Shown: positions 53,749 through 63,469 of the stretch, piece after piece
How the letters are laid out: every line of letters starts with the position of its first letter
How positions within the stretch are numbered: the first letter of the stretch is position 1
Origin: CAVZTX01 sp963778375
Lineage (GTDB): Bacteria > Chloroflexota > Ktedonobacteria > Ktedonobacterales > Ktedonobacteraceae
Direction: 5' to 3'
Length of the DNA: 64,000 bases
Assembly: GCA_963778375.1 (NCBI GenBank)
Contig: CAVZTX010000005.1
Span: 1-64,000, forward strand
Notes under the pieces: model-generated
What the model was told of the DNA's origin: nothing
Databases searched by the model: none
The model's input: the letters and a program-made list of their open reading frames with translations, nothing else
Translations under genes and position numbers: made by a program

Positions 53749-56700
53749 TCACTCCTCTGCCAGCGCGCGCAGCGTCTCGAAAAGCACATCATCCAATCGC
53801 CATATTCGGTAGTACCGTTGTGGTGGATCGAGCGGGCGGCGGGAGCGCTCCTCGTCGGCCAGAATACGTGTGATGACCGACCCCGCCTCCTGCTTCGTCT
53901 CCGGCGCGAGATCTTTGCCGCGCTGCAGCAGCAGGGCAGCCGCGGCGCAGATGATGGGGTTGTCATCGTCCAATGCTTGTGTCATGGCTTGCTGGGCCAC
54001 TTTGTCCATGCTCCATGCTTGAGAGAGCAAGTCCCAGGCGAATTCACCTACCAAACCCCCTTCTTCTCCCCATAGGGGTTGCCCTGGATTCAGCCTTTCC
54101 CATGTCTGCTTTGTGGTCTTTCCTGGGTCGGTACATGCTGCTAGTATCTCTTCAATGTTGCTCCTGTTCAGGACTGCTTGCTGCTGTTGCAGGGTATGAA
54201 GTTGCGAGATGCGCTGGTCTGGTGTGCCGGAAAGGAGCGGCCTGGATATGGGACGTACGGTTTGTGCTCCTGAGAGATGCTGCCTGAGTACCTGAAGCAA
54301 TTGCCTCTGTTCGGGTGAGAGCGCTTGCTTTTCCAGCGTTGTGATGGTTCGCTGTACATGGTGTGTGGCCTGGGAAGGAACTTGATCGAAACTGATAAGC
54401 ACACAGTAGAGTGTGAATAAGGCAGGTGAGATTACCTCTTCCTGAGCGTTTAATAGGCTCTCACATAAAATTTCTATCAGTTGTTCTTGATTTAGCAGGT
54501 CTCGCAGGTCTCGCAGGTCTCGCAGGTCTAGCAGGTTTTGCAGGTCTCGCAGGTCTCGCAGGTCTCGCAGGTCTCGCAGGTCTAGCAGGTCTCGCAGGTC
54601 TCGCAGGTCTCGCAGGTCTAGCAGGTCTCGCAGGTCTAGCAGGTCTCGCAGGTCTCGCAGGTCTTGCAGGTCTCGCAGGTCTCGCAGGTCTCGCAGGTCT
54701 CGCAGGTCTCGCAGATAGAGATTAGTGAGCGTTTTAAGCGCCTGAACCTGTGTTGCCTGGATAACGAGCGCATCCAGCAGTTCAGAAGCCAGGCGTTCTT
54801 GCTGCTGCCGGTTGTTGCGCGCAAGCAGGAGGCGCAGAAAGAGACATGGCTGGTAGGTGGCGGCGCGTCCCTGCTGCATCTCCCGTTGCAAGATGCGGTC
54901 CCAAACTACTTGCCATGGCAAGCGAAGGTGCGGAGCGTTCGCTACTCAGCAGGCGCTTGAAAAGGATAGCCTGTGGGTAGCGAGCGGAGTTACTTGCTTG
55001 CAGCAATTGTGTTTGTACGGAGCCGGGAGAGCGCTGCGCGAGCTGTTGCCATGCTTTGCCTATTTCAAGCTGCTTATCCCAGTTGGGATCATCAGACTGC
55101 GCGGGAAAAGCGGCAGGGGTGAGCAGGTAATCTAGCTCAAGGGAATGTTGCGTGAGGGCAGCAGCAGGTCGGGCTGTTCTTCGTTCCACTTAAGCCAATC
55201 AGTATGGAGCCAGCCAGCAGGGGCCATATGAGTCGAGCAGGCGCAAGGTGGCGAAGGCGTAGTCTTCAATATCGGAAGATGATGGGTGTGCATTGGTAGT
55301 AGAGAGGCGTGCCTGTATCTCTGATGGGCAGCTAATTTCCTGGCGGTACCAGTCCTGAACTCCAGCGAGGTGCAGCAGCGGAGGGATGAAGGATATGCAG
55401 GACGATGGCTGGACAGGTTGGCAGGTCGGGCGCGAGAGTGGCGAGCAATTTGGCGGCTCCGTACTGGCGCTGCCCACTAGTGTGGTCGCAGAGGGCAGCG
55501 TGCCAGGCTTCAGTAAGGGCGGCTGCTGGCTGCTGCTTTGGGGCTGGCCGCGCAGCCAGAGCAGGGCAATTTTTTCGATATCCTTTTGCAGTTCGGTGTA
55601 GCGGCCCGCGCCGTAGTTGTCACCGTAGATATCGAGAAGCTGGTTCGCTACCTGTTTTTGCAGGGAAATATCAACGTACCAGGTGTTGCAATCGATCAGT
55701 GCGCTGGCAGCCAGCAGCAGATGACGCTGTAAGAGCGCATCGTAGCTGTCGCGTGTCGCCAAAATGGTCTCGATAAGTGCGGTGGCCTGCTTGCGCTCGT
55801 CGCGGTCCTTCTGCTCACTTTTGTAGGCGATTAGCAGCAGCAGCGGCTCGCGCCAGGTAGAAATATGACATTTCTGTGCCACGAAAGCCTTGAGATCTTC
55901 TTCGGGTGGAAGATGCTCATCGACAAGTGGATAGTGCCGTTTATCCACGAGATAGCGCATAACGTAGTATTCCTGAAAGGTGCGGTGAATAAAGCCGTAG
56001 AGGCCCTGGCCACGTTCAACAAAGAGGCTGCTGCTGCTGCGCAAGGTATCGATGAACTTCTCAACATTGGAGGACTGAATCTGATCGAGCGTACTGTGAT
56101 AGTAGCGGGCCATCGTCTCCCTGGTAATAGCAAAGACTTCCCTTTCTGTCAGGGGCAGATCGCGGCTGTGGAGCCGGTAAGCAAATTCGCTGAGCGTTTC
56201 CTCGGCGAGGTCGATCTCTTCTGGGGAGAAGATCACGCCGCCCTTGAACTGGTTCCAGTTGTTGAGCAGCGTCAGGGTGACGGTCTGATAAAGTTCAATA
56301 CGGCGATGTGGCAGCCTGCGCCCGCTTTTCTGGATCAACGCCAGGATCGTCAGCATGAGGGGATTGACTGCCAGCCGCCGGATACCGGGATTTTGTTGGA
56401 GCGCCTCGAGTAGGCGGTCTCGCTGGCTATCACCCTCCTGCTGCGCGCGCTGTTCTTGCTGGGAGGTCAGTTCCTCTTGCATACCTTGCAGCGAGCGTGC
56501 CTGATAGCGCTCGACTGCCGGGCACCAGGTAGTGAGAAACTGCCGGATTTGTTCGTCATCCAGGTCGAGCAGAGTGTACTGTGCGAAAGGAGCAAATGGG
56601 CCGGGTTCGTAGCCTACGATGCGTGACGTGATGAGGACGCGGTTGTATACCTGGGTGTTGTCCTGTTCCGGGAGATAGAGGGAGACGAAGTCAAAAAGGT

Positions 56701-57851
56701 CCTTACGGACGCGGCTGCGCAGGGAATCGCTGGCGACTTCATCGAGACCATCGAAAAGCAGCAGGCAACGACCATTGAGCAGTGCATCCTCGATCAGCGT
56801 GGGAAGATCAGGGGAAATCTTTTTCCACTCATTCCATAGGAACTCTTTCACGCTCGGTCACCTGTTGCGCTGCAAGGGGCGGCGCAGAGATGGCTTTCGC
56901 GTAGTCGCCGATGGTCAGAAAGATAGGGACCTGGATAGGTGCGAGGTCTTCAGGCAACTGGTAATCGGCATGACACGAAGCGCGGGCCATGTGCAGGGCT
57001 AGCCAGCGCAGAGTGGTGCTTTTGCCGGAACCAGGCGGTCCCAGGATAACAGCGACAGAGCGGGTGGGAGTCAATCGCTGCAGCACATCATCAATTTTGA
57101 CTTCTTTGCTTAAGCGTGCCGCAAACAGTTCTTCTCCAAGTTGGGAATGCCACATGGCTGCCCGCAGTCCCTGGATATAATCTTCTCGCTCGTGTGGATC
57201 GAGATCGAGACGGCGGCGCACCTGCTCGATTTCTTCCAGCAATTTTTGTTGCTCGATGCCGATATCGTAGACCGGACGATCAGAGACGGCGCGGATATGG
57301 ATGAAGATATCATCCAATGGCACGTTGACCGAGAGCAGCGCTTGCGAGTGGTGGATGCCGGTAGGATTCAAGTCCTTGTTCTTTGAGATAACGCTGTTGA
57401 GATAGCGATGAAACAAAGTTTTTTGTTGCTCTGCTGTAAGCTTGCTATTGTCTATCTGTAGTGCAGGTGGGTTGATGATCGCGCCTGGGCTGTTCTGGAT
57501 AATCATGGCGCTGCTAGTGCTGCCGATTTGTGACGCTGTTCCCGAGTTGTTGCGAACGGTGTTGGTAGTGATGGTCGAGCCAGGTGATGCTGCTACCTCT
57601 TCCTGTTTGCCTTTAAGCACGAAAATGCCTGTAATAATAGTGGTGACTAGCAACAACCCAAGCACGCTGCACGTCAGGATAATGGGCCAGCCTGGGAGGA
57701 AAAGGAAGCCGAGCGTTGAGTCATAGAGGTTCTGTGGGAACCCCTTGCGCGGAAGTTGTTCGATGACCTGGATGCTGATCCAGGCGAAAGGCAGGACGAG
57801 AACGAGCCAGATCCAGCCAAGAACTTTCAAGATGGTACGGGCGTTGTGCAT
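53749..57851 (-). pseudogene. NACHT-type STAND NTPase with two N-terminal TM helices and (LRD)25, frameshifted
   Basis: From ATG 57851: two membrane helices (IWLVLVLPFAWISIQVI; IILTCSVLGLLLVTTIITGI), a linker, then the NTPase with Walker A LGPPGSGKSTTLRWLALHMA and, after a shift near 56845, Walker B LLLFDGLDEVASD, sensor VLITSRIVGYEP and the NACHT helical part (IRRLAVNPLMLTILALIQKS). Further single-base shifts near 55208, 55140 and 54920 lead into a helical tail containing 25 Leu-Arg-Asp triplets. NACHT proteins of bacteria are often anti-phage sensors; membrane helices could be the effector. The joined protein would be about 1360 residues. Whether it still works cannot be decided here. Confidence 0.75.
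54492..54716 (-). repeat. 25-unit 9-bp tandem repeat encoding (Leu-Arg-Asp)n
   Basis: On the plus strand the unit is CTCGCAGGT with a few variants (CTAGCAGGT, TTTGCAGGT, CTTGCAGGT). It is in frame and uninterrupted in the NACHT-gene tail. Exact 9-bp units make copy-number change by slippage likely. Confidence 0.9.
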
Positions 57852-58180
57852 AGCCTGCTCCTCAACACGTGGTCATCGTCCAGAATAGCACTGGAATGTT
57901 TTGCTGCCTGTTGTATCAACTGCCAAGCAAAAGAATGCAGTGACGCTGTATTGATGGGCATTATACTATAAAAGTTTCAGGAGGGAAACTCTTGTCACAA
58001 GCTCATATCTCCATGGGATCAATACCCAATGAGCGCAACTTCTCCACGCGCGCCTCAGCCTCAGTGAGACGTAGTTGACCATCTCTGTCATAGAGTCGAA
58101 GCTACTCCACATCTGGAACCAAAAAGCTTTCGAGTTGAGAACTCCATAGACGCCCATCTGCTCGAATCCAAGTGCCTACA

Positions 58181-58252
58181 ACAACTGAAACAACTGAAAC
58201 AACTGAAACAACTGAAACAACTGAAACAACTGAAACAACTGAAACAACTGAA
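58181..58252. repeat. Eight exact copies of ACAACTGAA
   Basis: Eight consecutive perfect 9-bp copies. No gene with a ribosome site reads through them. They end at the outward edge of an inverted repeat described at 58253-58497. Confidence 0.9.
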
Positions 58253-58497
58253 ACATCAGACACATCTGTATGGATTGCCCATATCGTCACGCTGAGAGGG
58301 TCACGATATCCTAGCCCAGCGCCATCCCTTGGTCGCTCTATGAGAGCGGCCCCACGCAACAATGCCCGGCGACGATGTGCTGGCCTTTCCCAGGTGCTGA
58401 TGTGGGTCATCCATACGCACGTGTCTAAAGTGTCTGAAGTGTCTGAAGTTTTAAGAACGACCTACATCGTGACCTTCGCCCGTTGACGATGTGGGTC
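58253..58497. repeat. Inverted-repeat intergenic element with hairpins
   Basis: A unit of the form GATRTGGGYMATCCATAC, three to five bases, GTGTCT occurs inverted: on the minus strand at about 58292-58255 and on the plus strand at 58398-58427, each followed by 9-bp repeats (ACAACTGAA x8 on one side, TGTCTGAAG x3 at 58422-58448 on the other). Hairpins ATATCGT/ACGATAT (58282-58312) and ACGACCTACATCGT/ACGATGTGGGTCGT (58455-58497) lie within. No protein is supported in 57852-58700. Confidence 0.6.
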
Positions 58498-58547
58498 GTC
58501 TATATAGCTTGCCACTATTATTTCCTTCAGATTCCTTGCCGCACACC

Positions 58548-58577
58548 TTGCAATATATTTAGATACGATGCTATACT
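58548..58577 (+). promoter_or_regulatory. Promoter of the CHAP gene
   Basis: TTGCAA (58548-58553) and TATACT (58572-58577) are 18 bases apart, with TG one base ahead of the -10. About 120 bases before ATG 58701. Confidence 0.55.
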
Positions 58578-58700
58578 TTTCCATGGAACGAAAGGAATCA
58601 GACTGGGGTTACTGACGAACAGTATCGATCAAACAGCGGGATTACTGGTGCTCACCCGCTTCCCTCCCGTTGGACAAGTATTTCCGAAGGAGCATTTTGC

Positions 58701-59447
58701 ATGGCTACTTCGCCTTTCTGGTCAGCGATACGCGATAGAAAAACACCGTTTGGCTCGCGAAATCGGGGATATCTCATAAAAATACTGGCCATACTATCCC
58801 TCGTCCTTCTCATCTGGCTTGGATCTGCTGCTTTGAGTTTCTTTCCAGATGCGCAGGCGCTAGCAACTCAGCATACCACTCCACCTGTAAGTGGGACCTG
58901 TAAACAGGTGTTTTATTCTAATGATGGTAATCCGTACCCGCTTTGTCCCGGGCCTCTCCCCACGGGCGGTAACTGTACGTGGTGGGCGTGGGAACAGTGG
59001 CATTTGCTTGGTTACAATATTCCTTACAACTTCGGAAATGCTGCTGACTGGATTGCGAGTGCGGAACGCTTTGGCCTATCGGTTGGACAAACGCCACGAG
59101 TGGGTGCGCTCGCGGTCTTTCCAATTGGAGATCACTACTGGGCGTACTCCTCTGCCGGACACCTTAGCTTTGTGACCTGGGTTAGTCCCGATGGCAGTAC
59201 ATTCAATGTGACCTACGAAAGCTATGGGGATGTGACCCCCATGCACATCGGCATAAACTATAACGTTTCGCTTATCAATCAGCCGCGCTTCCAGAATGGC
59301 AAGTTGCGCTTCATTTATTTCCCTCAACTCATTGATGCAACGCTCTTTTCACGCTTGCCGGGGATAAATGGCAATTCATTTGCAGGAGTAATGCTGAGTA
59401 ATAGACTGCTGGTAAGTAGTAGCGCGAATAACTCGCTAGGCGGCTAG
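58701..59447 (+). CDS. Secreted CHAP-domain peptidoglycan hydrolase (N-terminal part)
   Basis: 248 residues from ATG 58701 (AAGGAG eight bases before). A basic head and one hydrophobic segment (LAILSLVLLIWLGSAALSFF) form a signal peptide or anchor. The CHAP domain follows: GGNCTWWAWEQWHLLG with the catalytic Cys, FGNAADWIASAERFGLSVGQ, VGALAVFPIG, and AGHLSFVTWVSPDGSTFNVT with the catalytic His. Such domains are amidases or endopeptidases that cut peptidoglycan peptides. It is very probably joined to the next frame by a one-base slip near 59440, giving a CHAP plus beta-propeller protein of about 795 residues. Confidence 0.88.
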   Translation: MATSPFWSAIRDRKTPFGSRNRGYLIKILAILSLVLLIWLGSAALSFFPDAQALATQHTTPPVSGTCKQVFYSNDGNPYPLCPGPLPTGGNCTWWAWEQWHLLGYNIPYNFGNAADWIASAERFGLSVGQTPRVGALAVFPIGDHYWAYSSAGHLSFVTWVSPDGSTFNVTYESYGDVTPMHIGINYNVSLINQPRFQNGKLRFIYFPQLIDATLFSRLPGINGNSFAGVMLSNRLLVSSSANNSLGG

Positions 59448-61104
59448 CCGTATAGCCCTTGGATTGCCACCTGAATCAGGTGATCAGGAGTTCAATGCCG
59501 ACTTTACAGGTAGTGGTCTGAGTGAGCTGTTACTCTATAATCGGCAGCAAGGTCGCCTGAATATTCTCAGTTTATCGGATAAGCCACTTCATCCCGCACC
59601 TCGCTTATCACCTGCCGAAAGGTTGGAGGATGGTCCGATTGAACCAGCAGTGCCACAGCCACAGATGTACAGCCTTAGCGATACAAGTACGCCAGTGAAC
59701 GGTTGGGGATCATCGTTGGATATCCATGTTGGTGATTTTGCCGGTATGGGGCAATCCGATATCTTGCTTTATGATCGGGTAACGGGCAAGATTCAATTGC
59801 TCAGCCTGACTCCGCAATTCACTATTAAACAGCATGTAACATTGCCAGGATGGGGACCGGACTGGGAACTGTACGTTGGGCGCTTCGATGGGCAGCGCAC
59901 AGGGGTGTTCATGTATAACCGTTTTGCTAACTACATTCAAACGATCACACCTACGCCTACACCCGTGCCGCCGACTACTAATCCGCTACCATCTCCAACG
60001 CCAAGCCCGACGCCGAAACCGACTGCCACGCCAAGCCCAACACCGACTCCGAAACCAAGTCCAAGTCCGAGTCCAACCCCAAAACCAAGCCCGACGCCGA
60101 GTCCGACTGCCACGCCTACTCCGAAACCAAGTCCGAGTCCAACCCCAAAACCAAGCCCGACACCAAAGCCGACAGCTACGCCTACTCCAACGCCTACACC
60201 GGACCCGGATTATTCAAACCTGAGTTTATTACTACCGAGTGGGTCTCCAGCATGGGGGAGCAGCGCCACGAGCAGCGCAACCGATATGTCTCCATCGTCG
60301 GACCAGACAGCGAATGCCCAGGTGCTGGATTTCAATCGCGATTTTAGCGTGCGCAATCTTCAGCAGTATACGTTTTTGAATAATGCCTGGGAGGTGTATG
60401 TTGGGCGCTTCGTCAACGACAATCAAGATGGTCTCTTCCTCTATGACCGGACGGCGGGACAAGCCCGCATCGTGAGCTTTGATAGCAAGTTAGAGGTCAC
60501 GCACTTCCATGATATGCAAAACCTTGCAGGAAATTGGGAAGTGTATAGTGGCGACTTTAATGGTTCTGGCCGCGCTCAGGTGCTGTTGTACGATCCCAGC
60601 AGTGGGGATGCCCAATTCCTCATCTTGGCCGCCGATTTATCAGTTGTGAAGCAAAAGAACTATAGCGGTTGGGGAACAAATCTCGCGCTATACGTGGGAC
60701 ATTTTGGCATGCCTAATTTGAGTGTCATGCTGTATGACCCACAGGCAGGGCAGAGCACCTTTGTAGCGTTTGATAAGGCGCTTGAGGTGACGCATCAATA
60801 TCAAGTTTCAAGCTGGGATTCACACTGGCAGATATTGGTTGGCGCTTTCGTTGATCGCTCGCGTTGTCTGGAAAGCGGCAATTGCAATACAGGAGATGAT
60901 ATCCTTGTGTTGAACCACCAGACGGGTCAGATACAGCAGTACGTCTTCTCGTTTGGACGACAGTACTCGGTGTTCGATAGCCGTTCACAAGCTTTCTTAC
61001 GTGATGGGGTAGCGGCAGATACCAATCTTGGACCCGTCGATACCACAACCTTCAGCCTGCTGGGCACGTTGAATACCTCTATTAGAGGCGAGGAGTTGTA
61101 TTAG
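59440..61104 (+). CDS. Beta-propeller part of the CHAP protein (VCBS/FG-GAP-like), Pro-rich linker
   Basis: The frame opens right after a stop at 59437 and has no ribosome site or signal peptide, so it is most likely the continuation of the CHAP gene (SRIALGLPPESGDQEFNADF). It holds at least six blades of the form W-x-L/V-Y-V-G-x-F-x-G, vLLYDRxxG, such as NGWGSSLDIHVGDFAGMGQS, WELYVGRFDGQRTGVFMYNR and WEVYSGDFNGSGRAQVLLYD. After two blades is an 80-residue linker of (TP/SP/KP) repeats, typical of extended wall-spanning spacers. Likely a carbohydrate- or surface-binding module. It ends five bases before aroQ. Confidence 0.8.
   Translation, partial: AASRIALGLPPESGDQEFNADFTGSGLSELLLYNRQQGRLNILSLSDKPLHPAPRLSPAERLEDGPIEPAVPQPQMYSLSDTSTPVNGWGSSLDIHVGDFAGMGQSDILLYDRVTGKIQLLSLTPQFTIKQHVTLPGWGPDWELYVGRFDGQRTGVFMYNRFANYIQTITPTPTPVPPTTNPLPSPTPSPTPKPTATPSPTPTPKPSPSPSPTPKPSPTPSPTATPTPKPSPSPTPKPSPTPKPTATPTPTPTPDPDYSNLSLLLPSGSPAWGSSATSSATDMSPSSDQTANAQVLDFNRDFSVRNLQQYTFLNNAWEVYVGRFVNDNQDGLFLYDRTAGQARIVSFDSKLEVTHFHDMQNLAGNWEVYSGDFNGSGRAQVLLYDPSSGDAQFLILAADLSVVKQKNYSGWGTNLALYVGHFGMPNLSVMLYDPQAGQSTFVAFDKALEVTHQYQVSSWDSHWQILVGAFVDRSRCLESGNCNTGDDILVLNHQTGQIQQYVFSFGRQYSVFDSRSQAFLRDGVAADTNLGPVDTTTFSLLGTLNTSIRGEELY
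59949..60205 (+). repeat. Low-complexity ACNCCN/AGYCCN repeats encoding the Thr/Ser/Lys-Pro linker
   Basis: Short 6-bp-based repeats (ACGCCT, AGTCCG, AAACCA and similar) over about 250 bases encode PTPKPSPSPTPK-type sequence. Confidence 0.85.
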
Positions 61105-61108
61105 CAGC

Positions 61109-61558
61109 ATGTTGAAAATATGCGTCCTGAACGGCCCCAATTTGAATACACTCGGTACCCGCGAACCGGCTATTTATGGTACAATGACCTTACCGCAAAT
61201 CGATGAGATGCTGCGAAAGCGTGGGGAGACACTTGGCGCGACGATTGAATGTTTCCAGTCAAATTACGAAGGAGCATTGATCGATTACCTTCAGCAGCAG
61301 GCGGGAGACGCTGACGGCGTTATTATCAATCCGGGCGCGTTCACCCATTATTCGATTGCGCTGCGTGATGCGCTTGCAGCGGTAAAAGCACCTACGATTG
61401 AGGTGCATTTGAGCAATATTTATGCACGCGAGTCTTTTCGGCATCACTCAATGATTGCCGCAGTGAGCCGGGGACATATCGTTGGACTGGGCTGGCGCGG
61501 ATATATACTCGCTTTAGAGGCGCTGGTCGAGTTACTACAGGAAGCGGGGCCACAATGA
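61109..61558 (+). CDS. aroQ: 3-dehydroquinate dehydratase, type II
   Basis: 149 residues from ATG 61109. Dehydrates 3-dehydroquinate to 3-dehydroshikimate in the shikimate pathway. Signatures: ILNGPNLN-type VLNGPNLNTLGTREPAIYG with catalytic Tyr, CFQSNYEGALIDYLQQ, IINPGAFTHYSIALRDAL (Asn), and EVHLSNIYARESFRHHSMIA with the catalytic His. Full length. It follows the CHAP/propeller frame by five bases and precedes the M24 peptidase gene by 27, the common aroQ-pepQ-efp-accB order. Confidence 0.97.
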   Translation: MLKICVLNGPNLNTLGTREPAIYGTMTLPQIDEMLRKRGETLGATIECFQSNYEGALIDYLQQQAGDADGVIINPGAFTHYSIALRDALAAVKAPTIEVHLSNIYARESFRHHSMIAAVSRGHIVGLGWRGYILALEALVELLQEAGPQ

Positions 61559-61584
61559 CGTGAGGCCCCTGTAGAAGGAAATGT

Positions 61585-62691
61585 ATGAGTCAGGATAGTA
61601 TGGTGCAGTTTCGCACCTGGATAGCCGAACAGGGGCTAGACGCTTTTCTCGTTACACAGCCACAGAATCGCTCCTACCTCACGAAATGGTACAACAATGA
61701 CACAGAATCAGGTGCTGGGATGCTGATGGTGGGACAGGACTTCCAGGTCATATTAACAAGTACGCTCTATAAAGAGGCTGCCGAGCATGAGGCCGTAGGT
61801 TGGCAGGTCGTCATTCCGGTAGGACGTGAATATCCCGCAGCCATTGTCAGGTTGGCTCAAGAGCACAATGTGCAGAAGATTGGCTTTGAAGCAGAGGCCA
61901 TGAGCTATGCACTCTATGATAAGCTGGCTACTGAGGGTAAGACTGTCTTGACGCTTTCCCCATTTGAGAAGAGTATTGTGGATACGCTGCGCCTGGTGAA
62001 GCAACCCGAAGAATTAGAGTTGCTCAAACGAGCGGTAGCGATCACCGATGAAACCTTTGCGCATATCTGTCAGTGGATTCAGCCGGGCATGTCCGAAAAA
62101 GAGGTGCAGTGGGAGATTACGCGCTACATGGTGGCGTTAGGTGCCGATGGGCCTGCATTCGATACAATTGTCGCCTCCGGCCCAAATGGTTCGATGCCAC
62201 ATGCGCATGCCAGCGATCGACGTATTCAGCCTGGGGAACTGATTACCATTGATATGGGTGCTCGTTACAAAGGCTATTGCGCGGATATGACACGTACTAT
62301 CTGCATCGGTGAGCCTGCCGAACAGCGCATGTATGAGGTCTACGACGCCGTTCTGAATGCCATGAAGACGTGCGAAGCAGGAATTCGCGCCGGTATCACG
62401 GGTGTTGCAGCTGATGGATTGGCCCGTGCAGCATTAGAGATGGCAGGTTTATCAAATTACTTTGTTCACAGTACAGGGCACGGTGTTGGTTTGCATGTGC
62501 ATGAAGGGCCGCTGCTATCTGCACGCGCACCACAAGACATGGTACTTCCGGCTGGCTCTGTTGTGACTATCGAGCCAGGCGTTTACATTCCTGGCTGGAG
62601 CGGTGTACGGGTCGAGGATTGTGGCGTAGTGACAGAAAATGGTTTAGAGGTGTTGACGCAATCACCAACCGAACTGGTGATCCGGCGCTAG
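61585..62691 (+). CDS. M24 metallopeptidase (Xaa-Pro aminopeptidase/dipeptidase type)
   Basis: 368 residues from ATG 61585 (AAGGAAA upstream). N-terminal creatinase-like domain (QGLDAFLVTQPQNRSYLTKW) and a pita-bread catalytic domain with the five metal ligands in ITIDMGARYKGYCADMTRTI (two Asp), HSTGHGVGLHVHEGP (His), TIEPGVYIPG and GVRVEDCGVV (two Glu). Cleaves peptides with proline at the second position. Often named PepP or PepQ; sequence alone does not separate amino- from di-peptidase. Standard neighbour of efp, which rescues ribosomes at polyproline. Confidence 0.94.
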   Translation: MSQDSMVQFRTWIAEQGLDAFLVTQPQNRSYLTKWYNNDTESGAGMLMVGQDFQVILTSTLYKEAAEHEAVGWQVVIPVGREYPAAIVRLAQEHNVQKIGFEAEAMSYALYDKLATEGKTVLTLSPFEKSIVDTLRLVKQPEELELLKRAVAITDETFAHICQWIQPGMSEKEVQWEITRYMVALGADGPAFDTIVASGPNGSMPHAHASDRRIQPGELITIDMGARYKGYCADMTRTICIGEPAEQRMYEVYDAVLNAMKTCEAGIRAGITGVAADGLARAALEMAGLSNYFVHSTGHGVGLHVHEGPLLSARAPQDMVLPAGSVVTIEPGVYIPGWSGVRVEDCGVVTENGLEVLTQSPTELVIRR

Positions 62692-62705
62692 CCCCTTGTC
62701 ACTTT

Positions 62706-62838
62706 GTAGGGGCAGTGCCTTGTGCCTGCCCTTGCGAAGGGTGGGGTATTTGGAGCATATGGCATATCTGCTGAGGTCTGTAGGGGCAGTGCCTTGCGCC
62801 TGCCCTCGCGAAGGGTCTGGCACAAGGCACTGCCCCTA
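62706..62838. repeat. Three copies of the GGGGCAGTGCCTTGTGCC repeat, two forming a hairpin
   Basis: TAGGGGCAGTGCCTTG starts at about 62708 and at 62781; its exact reverse complement is at 62823-62838. The second and third copies form a 16-bp perfect stem just ahead of the efp ribosome site. Same family as 35452-35521. Confidence 0.85.
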
Positions 62839-62859
62839 AATGACGAAAGGAAATTTATT

Positions 62860-63417
62860 ATGATATCTACAAGTGACCTGAAGAAGGGTGTAACTATAGA
62901 ATTTGAAGGACAGTTGTGCAGCGTCCTCGAATGGCAGCATGTCAAGATCGGGCGCGGTGGCGCTATTGTACGCTTGAAACTGCGTAATTTACGTACGGGA
63001 GCAACATTTGATCGCACCTGTGATGCAGGCGAAAAGTTTAAACGCCTCTACCTTGATCGTGCGACCGTGACCTACCAATACCTGGATGGCGATCAGTATC
63101 ATTTTATGGATACGAGCACATATGATGACATTGTGCTGACCGAAGAACAGCTTGGCGACGCGAAAAACTATTTGATCGACAATCTGGAACTTGATCTTAT
63201 CCTTTTCGATGATGAACCAATTTCGGTTGAGCCGCCCGAAAAAGTGGTGCTGCGCGTTACCTATACGGAACCAGGATTCAAGGGTGATACTGCTACGGGT
63301 GGCACGAAGCCTGCAACCACCGAGACGGGTCTGGTTGTGCAGGTACCTCTTTTCGTTTCCACTGATGATCTGATACGGGTCAGCACAACAACGGGCACCT
63401 ATGTTGAACGCGCATAG
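62860..63417 (+). CDS. efp: Elongation factor P
   Basis: 185 residues from ATG 62860 (GAAAGGAAA upstream); the longer frame runs through a repeat and has no ribosome site. EF-P helps ribosomes make Pro-Pro bonds. Three beta domains: KOW-like start STSDLKKGVTIEFEGQLCSV, the loop WQHVKIGRGGAIVRLKLRNL whose tip is Arg rather than the usual Lys, YLDGDQYHFMDTSTYDDIVL, and the C-terminal signature KGDTATGGTKPATTETGLVV, VPLFVSTDD. Normal length. The repeat hairpin directly upstream may affect expression. Confidence 0.97.
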   Translation: MISTSDLKKGVTIEFEGQLCSVLEWQHVKIGRGGAIVRLKLRNLRTGATFDRTCDAGEKFKRLYLDRATVTYQYLDGDQYHFMDTSTYDDIVLTEEQLGDAKNYLIDNLELDLILFDDEPISVEPPEKVVLRVTYTEPGFKGDTATGGTKPATTETGLVVQVPLFVSTDDLIRVSTTTGTYVERA

Positions 63418-63469
63418 GATCGAATAAGATCAGGCGAGGTGCCTGGCAAATTTCCCGGGGAGAACGACT

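Noticed and set aside
54426..54725. Plus-strand frame encoding (Leu-Ala-Gly)n
   Set aside because: It is the complement of the 9-bp repeat in the NACHT gene; no ribosome site and no other protein-like sequence.
58102..58486. Open frames through the ACAACTGAA array (Thr-Glu-Thr or Val-Ser-Val repeats)
   Set aside because: No ribosome site; frames exist only because a 9-bp repeat cannot contain a new stop. The flanks are hairpin repeats.
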